Assembly (NCBI RefSeq): GCF_002575655.3
Contig: NC_053039.3
Coordinates: 374,085,633 to 374,149,632 of the forward strand
Direction: 5' to 3'
DNA: 64,000 nt
Source of the DNA: Aegilops tauschii subsp. strangulata
Taxonomy: Eukaryota > Streptophyta > Magnoliopsida > Poales > Poaceae
Below are positions 1-11,379 of the stretch, piece by piece (the first letter of the stretch is position 1; each line of letters opens with the position of its first letter). The position numbers were made by a program, and so were the translations under genes. The notes under the pieces were generated by a model. It was not told the origin of the DNA. It did not search any database and saw nothing but the letters and a program-made list of their open reading frames with translations.

Positions 1-998
1 AGGAAGGAGGGAGTGGTGCACATGCCAAGTTCACTGGGCTGCCGTGTTTCACACTCCTCCGTCGTAACAGTGGAGACAATAGGTTTCATCAAAAATAAAC
101 AATGAATACTCGTTGCTCGTCTACTATATCGAAAAGAATACTTTCATTCGCCGACATGTGGGACGTCGACCATCCTGGTCCACCTACCATGCACAAAATT
201 ATCCTGGTCCACCCCGGTCGTAGCGCAGGCTCAACCTTTCCCATTGTAAGTTAGTCGGACGAAGGAACCATCATGACTTTGTTGAATTCCGCTTCTTCAA
301 GAAAACTTACTCTACCCGCAGTACTGCTACCACACGCGAAGACTGGACGGCACTGTACCACGTCATATCACTAAAACCCACTAGGCCAAACTACCCCGCC
401 TAGGATTTGTACTCCCTCCATTTCAAAGTTAGTAGTACAAAGTTGACTCATCTATTTTGGAACGGAGGGACGTCTCTGTACTGCTATGATTTTGTGTTGT
501 ACGTCTCTGTACTTTTGCTACGATTTTCCTACCCTATGAACCAAATGAGGCCTGAATGTATCCGTGTCGACTATTGTCTGATCGATTGCTAAGCCTACAA
601 TTTTAGGAGCTTGGGCTATTGGCCGATCTACGACGAATCAGTATAAGCATACCACGAGCTCATCAGCCCCAACATTTATCTTCGGTGAGTGTTTTGCAAG
701 TACTATAGCTCGCACAGTAGCTACCCTACTAACACCAAGAATCATCAAATAAGCCCTGCTGATATGGTAAACAGTTCAAACTTACATCTAAGCATGCCAT
801 ATATTATATCAAAAGCTGGTGAGGATACATCTGTTTCCATAACTCGGAGAGGGTTCGCATGATTCACCATCAAACAAAAGTAGCAAGTACCGCCCACACA
901 AGACAGTGCACTAGCCCTAAGATGGTTTGATAACACGCATCATTCTGGTAATTAAACACAGGGAAATGCAAACTACCCTGAAGGATTAGCGCGACCAA
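1..998. other. intergenic, no gene recognised
   Basis: No coding region or repeat family is recognised here. A short segment (149-222) holding the words CGCCGACATGTGGGA and ACCCCGGTCGTA recurs diverged at 2453-2552, so part of this stretch belongs to a duplicated or dispersed repeat. Confidence 0.4.
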
Positions 999-1717
999 CT
1001 ATTTCTTGTCATCGATCTCTTGGGCATTGACCACAGCACGGACAGCGGCATGGGAATCGATCTCTGGGGCGATGTCCATAGGACTGACCGCGACATCGGA
1101 ATCGATCTCTGGGGCGATGTCCACAGGATGGACAGTGGCATCGGAATCGATCTCCGGGGCGATGCCAACAGGACAGACCGTGACATCGAAAACGATCTCT
1201 GGGGCGTTGTCCACATGACAGGCCGTGACATCGGAATCATCAAGGACGTCCACCGGCACCTGCACAACCCTAACATATTAGCAAGCACATTGCAAACAAT
1301 CAAAAACCACAACTACGGTAATAAGCCATTATTTTTTACCTTGTGCAGCTCACCGGGGGATCCCATCCCTCCGGGGGCCATCTCCTCGTCCTCGATGGGG
1401 GCCATCACCTTCCCAGGGGAATACTGCTTCTCAACGGCGACTATCTCCTCAAACTCGGCCTTGAGCCTCGCATAGGTGGCCATTAGAGTTTTTGGGGTAG
1501 GCACGGTGGGGCCCTTGCTGTTCTTCCATCTTTCTTTGAGGAGTTCGTCCGCCAACGTCGTCAACTCTTTGGACAGTGCTTGTTTCTTGGACTTCTTCGT
1601 CTCCATGGATTGGCCCGCCAACATGGTCAACTCGTTGGTCGGTGCTCGCTTCCTGGAGATCGCTGTCTCCAGTGGGTTGTCCGCCGGCAACTCTTTGCCT
1701 AGTGCTCCAGGATCCAT
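999..1717 (-). CDS. hypothetical two-exon gene with 15-residue tandem repeats
   Basis: I do not recognise this protein. Reading on the minus strand, exon 1 runs 1717-1340 (126 codons) and ends ...ELHK before a GTAAAA donor. Exon 2 runs 1259-999 after a TTGTGCAG acceptor, is in phase 0, and ends with ...IDDKK and TAG, giving about 212 residues. Exon 1 is charged, with two related lysine-rich segments (SRKRAPTNELTMLAG and SKKQALSKELTTLAD) followed by an acidic stretch near the exon end (PIEDEEMAP). Exon 2 is nearly all a degenerate 15-residue repeat of the form PVDIAPEIDSDATVH, encoded by a 45-bp tandem repeat. An in-frame ATG also exists at 1765, but the stretch to 1717 is hydrophobic and includes a pyrimidine-rich run ending in TTAG, which could be an acceptor from an unseen upstream exon. 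It may be a repeated or transposon-carried ORF. Splicing is inferred. Confidence 0.45.
1019..1232. repeat. 45-bp minisatellite inside a coding exon
   Basis: Four to five diverged copies of a 45-bp unit (GGAATCGATCTCTGGGGCGA...GACATC). The period is a multiple of three, so the frame is kept and the minus strand encodes the 15-residue repeat of the 999-1717 gene. Confidence 0.8.
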
Positions 1718-2549
1718 CAATGAACTAACAAACAAAAAGCACTCGAAAGGAAACCACAATCGCAATGAAAATGGGAAAAGAATAGGCTAAGAGAATCGGT
1801 CCGTGCTTCGCAAAAAGAAGATTCTTGGAATGAAAATATAGCAGCATCACTGATTCGCCCACCTTTCCTTTGTCGGTACAGAAGAAAAATGGCAGAAGTG
1901 AGTAGCCTGGAGTGAGGTTTTCTTCAAGAAAGGGGAGAAAGGGCTTCAACGAGCGTTCCAGTGAAATGATGGTTGCTTCATACAGTCCAACTTCGAGGCC
2001 ACTTTACCACTGCTGGTAAAGGTGTGGGTTTTGTGATATGACGGGTCATGACGGCCACACCGGGGTGACCGGTGAGTTTCGACTGTAGCACCTCGCTGTG
2101 ATTTGGTGGATGGCCTGCGGGCCCGGATGATTTGATGTCCCGCATGTAGATAGAGCGGCTAGTCATATAGGAGTGCTCAATATTGTGCACCGCGACCAAG
2201 GCGGAGAGGAAAACGAGAGAACTACATAATTAATGCATGAGTTTAATTAGGGTAGTTTTGTAAAGTACGAGATACATTCCTCCAATCACAAAATGCGTTG
2301 GTTGATGAGATTTGAGCCCTATAAACCGGAAGGGAGATTTGAGCTTTGAGGTTTGAAATACTGCACGCGGTGTAGTCTAGTCACTTGTTGGAATCTCTAG
2401 AAAGACTTATACCGCATGATTCTTTGCTCCTTCTTACTACTACGTACTACTTCGCCGACATGTGGGATAGCCAGCAGCATCCGGATCAACGTAATACGTG
2501 TCATGCAACATATTAGAGTGCGGAACGGAAGGGGGGCATCACCCCGGTC
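1718..2549. other. intergenic, no gene recognised
   Basis: No gene is recognised. The part up to about 1950 could be leader or upstream exon of the minus-strand gene ending at 1717. The part from 2450 resembles 149-222. Confidence 0.35.
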
Positions 2550-2557
2550 GTAACGCC

Positions 2558-2957
2558 TGGCCCTGTTTGGATACTCTAACTCAGTTAAAGGTTAGAGTTA
2601 GATTCTAATCCTGAACTAACCCTGAAGTAACTCTAGCGAAAGAGGTGTGTGGATGACAGGGTTAGATGGAGCGCGGATACGGCGAGGTGCCTTCATGGGC
2701 GGTGCGAGAGGGAGGGAGGGAGGGAGAAGACGAGAAGCTTCGAGGAAGTGGGGAGGGATCTGCTGCGGGAAGAGCGAGAGAAAAATGTGTTTTTTAGTGT
2801 CCCGAGAAGAACTAACCCAAATAAGCACCTCTTGGGTGGGTTAGATTTTTTGAATGGGTTAGATGCATCTAACGCAAACTAACCCTCCTGTTTGGATATT
2901 TTTGGGTTAGTTGAGCTCAAACTAACCCAAACTAACTCTAACACATGGATCCAAACA
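2558..2957. mobile_element. MITE-like element with 8-bp duplication
   Basis: The element starts TGGCCCTGTTTGGAT and ends ATCCAAACA. The flanks carry the direct repeat GTAACGCC (2550-2557 and 2958-2965), a perfect 8-bp duplication as made by hAT transposases. Both ends carry GTTAG/CTAAC-rich subterminal words. A second forward copy of CTGTTTGGAT lies inside at 2888, so the last 70 bp form their own small inverted-repeat unit. There is no transposase; it is non-autonomous. The superfamily is inferred from the duplication length only. Confidence 0.6.
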
Positions 2958-2965
2958 GTAACGCC

Positions 2966-4077
2966 CCGTCAAATCGCATAGCCCCACCTTTCCAGCAGTA
3001 AGTAAGTTGAACCCGCTACTCCCTCACCCTCCTCGCCTCTCTGTCAAACCGCCTACGTGAAAACTGCCGCGCGTACTGCCCGGGAAAAGCCCCGCCCTCA
3101 ACTTTTAACTACGCGAAAATAGTTCGAGCTTGTTCGTTCTATATAAATACTAGTACTGTATGTTTATTCACCCGTGGGGTTGTTCAATGAATGGAGGGCT
3201 GGGGAGCACAAGTGAACAATACTACTACTAGTAGTAGTAAGTAGGAGTCGTACAGTTGGTCACCTTAAATAGAGAGTTTCTTTTCTTTAATGCCACGTAC
3301 ACAAATTGAAACGCTTGTTGTGGAGAGAAAAAGATAATCACTCCACTATATATGTACGCAGGGGCCTGAGTGCTTGCTTTACTAGGGTTGCTCTCTTCAT
3401 TCTCTCATCCTCTCCAGATATAAACAAGACAGCGGTAGCGACATTTTCTCTCTGCTCACCGCTGTTCACAAATCCGGTCGGATCCCTTCGGCTGGTGTGT
3501 GTAGAGGACTAGGTGCATCGTTCACGCGGTCATCACCGGCGAGGGAGGAAACCCATAGCTGCCGGAGGGGCCCGATCCTCTGCCCGTGCCATTCTCTCCG
3601 ACACGGCGCCGGCTCGGGAGGTCCTCCGACCCTTCTTCCTCCCTGCCGTATTGTCCGCAGATCCGACCTGCCGCCGCCGACATCCCGACGACCCTCAGGT
3701 ATAAGTTCTTCGAAAGCGGCCTTGCTCTACTGCCCCAACTCCCCACGTGTCTGCATGTGCATCTTTTTCTACTCCCATCAGCTCTTCCAAAGCCACCTAA
3801 ATTTTTAGTATTATTAGAGGTAAAGCTACTTCATGCATTCGAATCTAGGACTTTGTTCAAACAACGAAGAAAGGGGGGAAGTTGTAGCATGAATCTAGGA
3901 CTTGATTCAAAGAGGAAATAATATGGTGAAAGTAGTAGAGACCGGATACCCAACCGGTCTCTTGGTTGAAAAGGGAAATAATGGGAAAATGCAGTACAAA
4001 CTGGATAAGGAACAGATCTATTATTGGTTGAAAAAAGGATAGAAAGTGGCGGCTGGTGGACAAGTCAACAGAGTATG
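2966..4077 (+). other. possible promoter and leader, no confirmed gene
   Basis: TATATAAATA at about 3140-3150 looks like a TATA box, followed by a C/T-rich stretch and then GC-rich sequence ending in a good donor, CCTCAG|GTATAAG, at about 3698. It could be promoter and first exon of a gene whose later exons I cannot connect. The pieces near 5.3 kb are candidates. Confidence 0.25.
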
Positions 4078-4270
4078 TCCAGGATTAGATTTGTTGCCCT
4101 CACATAGTAAAAGGTCTCCAGGATTATAATTGCTGCCCTCACATAGTAAAAGGTCTCAGGATTAGATTTGCTGCCCTCACATAGTAAAAGGTCTCCAGGA
4201 TTAGATTTGCTGCCCTCACATAGTAAAAGGTCTCCAGGATTAGGTTTGCTGCCCTCACATAGCATGAACA
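4078..4270. repeat. 39-bp tandem repeat, about five copies
   Basis: The unit CAGGATTAGATTTGCTGCCC...AAAGGTCTC is 39 bp and repeats almost perfectly; one copy has lost a base. An open frame on the minus strand reads through as a 13-residue repeat until the one-base loss. I regard this as incidental, not as a gene. Confidence 0.85.
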
Positions 4271-5277
4271 AACTCGGCATCACCACTTTATGCCTCCTTG
4301 TAGGTACATTGTGCTGATGTGTCCACTGTCGCATGTCCTTATACCAACCTTTTGTTGTTGTTAATGTAAGGGCGCATGTAAAATGAAGCGATCACACTGT
4401 TACCTTAGGGACATGTCTAGCCAGTGTTATTGTTAATCTAATGCCTCCAGTGATAAGATGCAATTAAACTATGTTACAAATGGTACTCCTACTGTTTTCC
4501 CCAGTATGATAAGTAAGTTGCTCCTTTACGCTGCTGAGTGTCCTGGTGTCCCCACGGTCCCATGCCCTTAACCAACTCTTTAGCTACTGTTGATTTACTG
4601 TATCTGGTAAACAAGCAATGCCACCATTAAAGTAATCCCATATTTGAGGAAACTCATTGTTGATCGTAATGCTTCTGGTAACATGAAGCATTGCTGATGT
4701 TTTAAAATTTCTACTGTCCTTGCGTGATTGCCATGAACATAATTAAGATGCTTCTTTTCATTTCGTATATGTTTCGTATATTCTTATTGACCAGCAACTG
4801 TTTACTTTCTATCTTTTTGTGCAGATAGGGATATCCATTTCACCTTGTTGCTATTGTGACCTTTTGGTGAACTGCACAAAACACTTTTTGGAATGAGTGT
4901 CTTGTGCAGTTCAACTAAAATGTCACTTGGGCAACATCTCTCAATTTTGGTGGAACTGCACAAAATGGTGATTGGAGTTTCCAAAATCTCCGTCAAATTC
5001 TGCTGGTAATCTCGTGTAACATTTTATTAGCCTTTGCAAGATGAGCTGTCACTATCACCACAATGGCACTTTATTTTAGTGGAACTGCACAAAAGGATAA
5101 GCAAATTATAGTTGCACCTTACATGAGCCGAACAGCCAACCTTAATGTTCCTCAATTTTAGTGCAACTACTAAAGAAGAACCTGCCAGCTCATGAGAGCA
5201 AGTACTTCTTGCTAGCTGAATGATGCAATCTTTGCTTCATTTCAGGTGAACTGCAGAAAAAGGCGCATGAATTGAAT
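4271..5277. other. intergenic or intronic with dispersed GAACTGCACAAAA motif
   Basis: No gene is assigned. The word GTGAACTGCACAAAA or close variants occurs at about 4866, 4950, 5078 and 5247, with an inverted copy (TTGTGCAGTTCAAC) at about 4900. Several copies follow T-rich tracts resembling splice acceptors, which would fit duplicated exon borders. Confidence 0.3.
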
Positions 5278-5498
5278 CATGGAAGTCCAGGCAGGCCTCA
5301 TCCGAGTGGAGCTGCAGGTTGAGTTCAAAGAGTGCCACTATTATAGTAAGCATGCTCTTCTTGTTTGTGTTGTGCAAACAGGAATACTCAACTACAGATG
5401 TTGTGACGGTCAAGAGCATTCGCCAAGTTCTTCGATTGTATGACATGACTAGCCAAGATGGATTTAATCCCGATATTCACTTTATCAAAAGGCTCTAA
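5278..5498 (+). CDS. possible terminal coding exons, unrecognised
   Basis: An ATG at 5278 opens MEVQAGLIRVELQVEFKE and so on up to a GTAAGC donor at about 5347. After a short intron the frame reads VVTVKSIRQVLRLYDMTSQ... to ...FIKRL and TAA at about 5498. Two acceptors are possible (after AAACAG or after CTACAG); only the second keeps the phase. The composition of the last exon looks protein-like, but I recognise no family. It could be the end of a gene beginning upstream, or a relic. Confidence 0.25.
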
Positions 5499-5501
5499 TG
5501 G

Positions 5502-5686
5502 GTTGGTTCTGAATCTTGCAAGCTAGGAATCAATGAGATGTGTAGGCATCTTTGTTGTACTTATTATTTGAATCTTATTTGTTGGTTCTGAATCTTGCAA
5601 GCTGGGAATCAATGAGATGTGTAGGCATCTTTGTTGTACTTATTATTTGGATCTTATTTGTTGGTTCTGAATCTTGCAAGCTGGGA
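5502..5686. repeat. 79-bp tandem repeat, 2.3 copies
   Basis: Copies start at 5502, 5581 and 5660 (GTTGGTTCTGAATCTTGCAA...). They are almost identical, so the duplication is recent. It lies just after the possible coding end at 5498. Confidence 0.9.
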
Positions 5687-6160
5687 AACACGGCATGATG
5701 ATGCAGAGGACAACAACCATAACAAACAGTTCAAACTTGGTAGTATTATCTGTGTGAAAGTGCGACAAATGTGCTGATCGTGTGCGTCCTGAGAATAATA
5801 ATTCTAATTGTTGTGCATGTTGATCCTGTGGCACTGATAGAACGAGCCAATGCATTGCTTGTTTTAAGTATAAATTTCTATTAAAGCTCATTAAATTTAA
5901 GTAAAGTGACCACTAACTCCTGTTATTACAGTACCAATATAGACCCGCTCGTGAACCGACGAGTGGCCGGAGCAGGTTTCTTAATGGAGGTGTTTGAATG
6001 CGCCGACGGTGCATCTTCTGCCGGGCGTGCAGCAGACGAGGGAGGGGTAGTAACTGTTGTCGCCTGTACACACTCAGTTTACTGTTGAATCCAGTTCCCC
6101 AAGAGCTGAAAAACGAACTGCTGCCGCCGCCTACCCACTCGTTCACTTGAAGAGACTCCA

Positions 6161-6863
6161 ATGGCGATCCGAGGGGTGAGCTTGCTGGATATGGACTTCA
6201 GCAAGGAGTTCCCCTTTGAGTTCGCCGTTCAGTCCTATGGCTGCACCAAGTTGAATGTGATACACCAACGATCCGGACTCGGTGAAGCTCTGCCTCGCCG
6301 AGTTCAAGCAGTACCTACAGGACGAGAAAGCACAAGGTTGCAGGACTAGACCTTGTGCCCATCCATTCGTCTCCTGACAGGGACCAGCGGATCGCCGTCG
6401 CCCAGGTATGTGTGCGGGACGAGGTTCTCATCTACCACTTCTGTAGGGCCATCAGAGGTTCTGGAGCATTCGCCCGTTTCATCGGTAGCGCCGACTGCAC
6501 CTTCGCTACGATGGAGAGAAGGAAGAACGTGACGATTCGGCCATCTGGTGCAACAAGCTTCTCGACATCCAGAAGTAATACAAGATCATCAGCAACGAGC
6601 AGGAGAAGGACTCCGTGGTTGACCTCGCCGAGACCATCATCGACCCCTGATACGCCAACATGAAAGAAGACAACGATACCAAGGACCTGAACACGTGGGA
6701 GGTACCTCTAAATCTAGCCTACATAACCTACGCGGCCAAGGACGCATACGCTTGCTACAACATGTACAGGAAGATCTTGGATATGAGGGCGTGTCTGCTT
6801 CCCGTAATCGACGAGTACACTGACAGCCGCAGCGTCATGATCAAGCGTGCCAGGAAGGTCTAG
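6161..6863 (+). pseudogene. RNase D / WRN-like 3'-5' exonuclease pseudogene
   Basis: This is a relic of the grass family of DEDD-type 3'-5' exonuclease-domain proteins. Homology is spread over three frames. It begins with MAIRGVSLLDMDFSKEFP, then a TNDPDSVKLCLAEFKQYLQD block in another frame, then GLDLV...RIAVAQVCVRDEVLIYHFCR, then LLDIQKYKIISNEQEKDSVV, and finally YAAKDAYACYNMYRKIL to the end. There are frameshifts near 6260, 6340 and 6520 and an in-frame TGA near 6649. The first catalytic motif, normally D-x-E, reads DLV, so the metal-binding glutamate is lost. The final DAY motif remains. It is intronless over this span. It is non-functional as an exonuclease on this reading. Confidence 0.7.
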
Positions 6864-7149
6864 ATGTTGTACTTTATTTGTTTATAAGCACCTTTATCAT
6901 CTGAGTGTTTCATGCATTAGCCTATGTGTCGTAATTATCTGTTTTGTCTGAAATATTTCTTTTAAGAACCCATTAACCTGTTTGCTTTTTTAGTGGCTAT
7001 TTGCTTATGTATGTAACTAGTTCACTTGTCCGTTAAAAAAACTAGTTCACTCGGCTGTCGTGCTTTGAATCTCCTTCCTCCCAACATATTCCCCTCCTTA
7101 GGTGGACCCAACAGGTCTCGCACACAGACAAATGGGACCAACCACCTAT
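6864..7149. other. no feature seen
   Basis: Sequence downstream of the exonuclease relic. No gene or repeat is recognised. Confidence 0.4.
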
Positions 7150-7705
7150 CTATTTGTATTTCTTTATTTTGTTCAATCTTTCGTCCTCTTCCTATACAGC
7201 GGCTGGCCATCATAGCCTATGGCGTTGGCCAGGCCATCCCTCTACTACCACACATTGTCCGGCGGCGGCAGCTCCACCGGCCCACCCTGCACCCGAACAA
7301 GTCAACCCTCGTACTCCCCTCCGCTTGCGTCTTCCCCCGCTCCGGTTCGTTCGGTCCGAGGTCTCGACGTCGTCCTCCGCCTTGGTGCTCTAGCCGCGGC
7401 GCCGCCGTCTGTCGTTCCCAACATGGTCAGCAAAACAAGATGAATCGGGAGACAACTGTTCGTCGAGAGGCTGACAGTCACGGGCCCACCAAGTCCATGG
7501 CCTAGGTTTTGTTGTTTAACATGGGCAGCCCACGACATGTTTCAACATTTTTTGGATCCAGCAGGTATCAAGCGGCCTCTGGGCCTCCCGACCTAGCTTG
7601 TCTATAACATCAGCAGCCCAAGTTATGTTTGTTTTTTCAAGACGCACAGCTCAGTTCTATTTTTCTATAAGAATGCAAAACTGAACCTATATTTATATCT
7701 TATTT

Positions 7706-7709
<4 letters not shown>

Positions 7710-7751
<42 letters not shown>
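7710..7751. repeat. (CA)n(TA)n microsatellite
   Basis: About 13 CA units followed by about 9 TA units. Confidence 0.95.
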
Positions 7752-8019
7752 TAGAAACAACATAAGTTTCTGTTAAACTTGCCGTTCGTCCAACCATTTT
7801 ATAGACCTTCCCACTTCCTTTATTTTTTGTTTTTATTAATCCTATATCTGAATTTTCTTCCATTTTCTTTTTCGATGTAAACTGAGTTTTCTCCCGGTAC
7901 TTTTCCCTAGAACCAACTCAACTGTCCCACGTCTAGCCTAAAAAATAATAATACCCCACGTACTATTAACTCATCAAATTAAAATGAGATTTTATTTCGT
8001 AAGTTGAAAGTTATTACAA

Positions 8020-8042
8020 AATAATAATAATAATAATAATTG
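8020..8042. repeat. (AAT)n microsatellite
   Basis: A run of seven AAT units in AT-rich sequence. Confidence 0.9.
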
Positions 8043-11000
8043 TTTATATATAACTTGGCAAGTTAACTCCTAGTGATTACGTACATAAGCTTGCAAAGAT
8101 TTTACTGACCAATGCAGTAATAGACGTGCAATTATGTGTTTATGTTTTTATAACATTTCTCCGTCTAGCCCAACATGATATTTTCACCCAGCCCAGCAAG
8201 TCCGCGGATTTCGAGAAAAATGCAAATGGGCTTTAAATTCTACCATATATATAAACGAGCTGCCTAGATGCTACATCATTGTTTCATCCAGCCCACCAAA
8301 TGGACTAAAAAACAAATGAACTGGCTGACATGTGGGCCAGTAGGTCGAAGCCTAAGAAGGCGTTGGATTTACATCCAACGGCCGGCATTCTTCTTCAATC
8401 TCTCGTCTTCTTCCCCCAGCGCTGCCGGGACCGCCTGCTCCAGCCTCCGGCGTCCAGCGGCGTTGTTTTGCGCTCCTCAGCGAAACGCTACCCCGCCGAC
8501 GGCCAGGCCATCCCTCCACTCCGCACCTCCTGTTATTCTCTGCCGAGTGTAGGCCCACCCCGCACCCGAACCAGTCAAGTTTCCCACTCCTCTCCGTCTG
8601 CGACTCCACTGCCGCGTCTTCCCCATCTTCGGGTCATTCCAGTCTGGGGCCTCGCCGTCGTCCACCTCCTCGGTGCGCTCGGCGCGGCGTGGTCAACATA
8701 CGAGAGTCATCGGAAGAGGACTGTACATGGAGAGCCCGACGGCTGGGACCCACGAGGTCCATGGTCGCACGCAAGGAAAGTTCCTCCTTATTACGCACTA
8801 TACGTGGGAAGGGCTTCTGTATTTCGTGAAAAAAACGTTCCCCCCGCTGACAGGTCGGACCCACCAACTATATCTTCGCCGCAAGGAAGTGCCTCCTTAT
8901 TACGCACACAAAAATGAATACCCCCTGCTAGCTGGGACCCACTGGCTGACTTGTGGGCCTACTAACTTGACAAGGACGGAGGGCTTTGTCAACTTAGTCA
9001 ATATGAACGATTCTAGCTCCAGTGACCGTACGATGTCCATCCAACGGCCATAATGCTTCTTCAACCTCTAGTCTTCTTGCTCCAGCCGCCCAAAGCAGCG
9101 CCGGTCGTGCCGCCTGCTCCTGCCTCCCATGGACGGTTGTGCTGCCGCGGATGCCTCACCGCCCCCATACTACTCCCACCACTGGCCAGGACATCCCTCC
9201 ACTCACCCACACCCCCTGTTATTCTGCGGCGATGGCAACCTCACACCGCAGCCAAACCAGTGAACCCTCGTACTCCTCTCCGCGTGGGCATCCACTGCCG
9301 CGTCTTCCCCGGCTCCGCGTCGTCCCCTTCCTAGGCCTCGTCGTCGTCCACCGCCTTGGTGCTCTCGGCGCGGCGTGGTCAATGTGGTCAACGACTGACT
9401 TCCATCGGAAGAGTACTGTACATGGAGAGGCTGACAACTGGGTCCACGGCCGCAGCTGGGTCCACGGCCACAGCCCAGTTTGTTTGTAATTTGCCAAGTA
9501 AGTCGCTTTGTCAGGCCTGTTGGGCTGCAAATCTTTCAAGACGAGGAGAGCTTCATTCGGCTGGCCGATAAAATGGCCTATCAGTAATGACAAATGGGTT
9601 GTATATTTTTAAAACACATCAAACCGGTAATTAGTTTCAAATTTCTTTTTTTTCATTTCAAGATTTTAAATTGCATTGATTTTTATGCGTGGACAATTTG
9701 TTGGATTTTATATTGATATACATTTATTTTAAAAATCAGTTTGAATGTGACTCGAAATTTTGGGATTAAAAACAGTTCAGACCGCACCGAAATATGCAAA
9801 ATTTTGTACAACTTTTTAACCGTGGCCACAATATGAGCTGTAATGCTAACAAAAAGAATGCTAACAAAAAGAATATGGGCTCAAAAAAAACCTTAAGAAG
9901 TAACAAATGGGCTGTAAATTATTAGAAATAATGGCAGATGGGCTATATGCTGTTTTCCACATATTTGAGCCTTTCCTAAAAAAAAGGTTGACGCACAAGC
10001 AGTGACTGTTGGATGTCCATCCAACGGCCGTCGTGCTTCTTCAATCTCTGCTCTTCCTGCTCCAGCCGCTCAAACAAGCGCCGGCGGGACTGCCTGCTCC
10101 CTCCTCCCCGCGATCGGCTGTGCTACCGCGCAGGCCTCACCGCCCCACTGTACTCCCATCGCTGGCTTAGCCATCCCTCTACTCACCCACACCTGCTGTT
10201 ATTCTCCGGCGACGGCAGACGAACCAGTAAACCCTCGTACAGTCGTACTCCTCTCCGCGTGGGAAACAACTGCCGAGTCTTCCCCGGCTCCGTGTCGTCC
10301 ACCGCCTGGTGCTCTCGGCGCGGCCTGGTCAACGTGGTCAACGACCGACATGCATCTGAAGTGGACTGTACGTGAAGAGGCTGACAACTGGGTCCACGGC
10401 CGCACACAAGGAAATGCCTCCTTATTACGCGCAAAATAATGATTCCTCCACCTGACATCTGGGACCCACCGAAAGGGCCTCTGTATTTCGCGGAAAAAAC
10501 GTTACCGCCGCTGACAACTCGGACCCACCAGCTATATCTTCGCACGCAAGTAAGTGCCTCCTTATTACGCACAAAAAATGAATACTCCCCCTGCTAGCTG
10601 GGACCTAGTATAGTGGCAGGCTGACTTGTGGGCCTACTAAGTTGACGGGGACGGAGGGCTTTGTCAACTTAGTCAATATGCACGATTCTAGCTCCAGTGA
10701 CCGTACGATGTCCATCCAACGGCCGTAGTGCTTCTTCAACTTCTGGTCTTCTTGCTCCAGCCGCCCAAACCAGCGCCGTTCGTGCCTCCTACTCCTGCCT
10801 CCCGTGGCCGGCTGTGCTGCCGCAGAGGCCTCACCGCCCCCTACTACTCCCACCGCTGGCCAGGCCATCCCTCCACTCACCCACACCCCCTGTTATTCTG
10901 CGGCGATGGCAGCCTCACACCGCATTGAACCAGTGAACCCTCATACTCCTCTACGCGTGGGCATCCACTGCCGCGTCTTTCCCGGCTCCACATCGTCCCC

Positions 11001-11379
11001 TTCCTAGGCCTCGCCGTCATCCACCGCCCTGGTGCTCTCGGCGCGGTGTGGTCAACGTGGTCAAGGAACGGCTTCCATCGGACATGAACTGTACGTGGAG
11101 AGGCTGACAGCTGGGTCCACGGCCGCAGCAAGGAACTGCCTCCTTATTACGCGCAAAATAATTATTCCTGCACCTGACAGCGGGGACCCACTGACGGGCC
11201 ACCGTATTTCGCGAAAAAAAACATTTCCCCCCTGACTGCTGAGACCTACCAGCTACATCTTCGCACGCAAGGAAGTGCGTCCGGGCAAAAAAAACGATTC
11301 GCCCCCCTGACTGCTGGGACCCACCAGCTACATCTTCGCACGCAAGGATGTGCCTGACAGTCGGGACCCACCTGGTCGA

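Larger units (their letters stand above)
7150..11150. repeat. array of five diverged ~400-bp GC-rich repeats
   Basis: Related blocks lie at about 7150-7500, 8365-8780, 9022-9480, 10002-10440 and 10697-11150. Each runs from TTCTTCAATCTCT...CTCCAGCC through CCATCCCTCCACTCACCCAC, GAACCAGT...AACCCTCGTACTCCTCTCCGC and GGTGCTCTCGGCGCGG to GAGAGGCTGACA. Between blocks is a shorter repeat (CGCACGCAAGGAAGTGCCTCCTTATTACGC and GGGACCCACC). Blocks three and five are most alike, 1675 bp apart. ORFs across the blocks are GC-driven and not conserved in frame. This looks like the body of an unclassified transposon that amplified internally; I see no terminal repeats. Confidence 0.6.

Noticed and set aside
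4065..4334. 89-codon minus ORF over the 39-bp repeats
   Set aside because: The repeat period alone opens the frame; a one-base loss breaks the repeat's reading.
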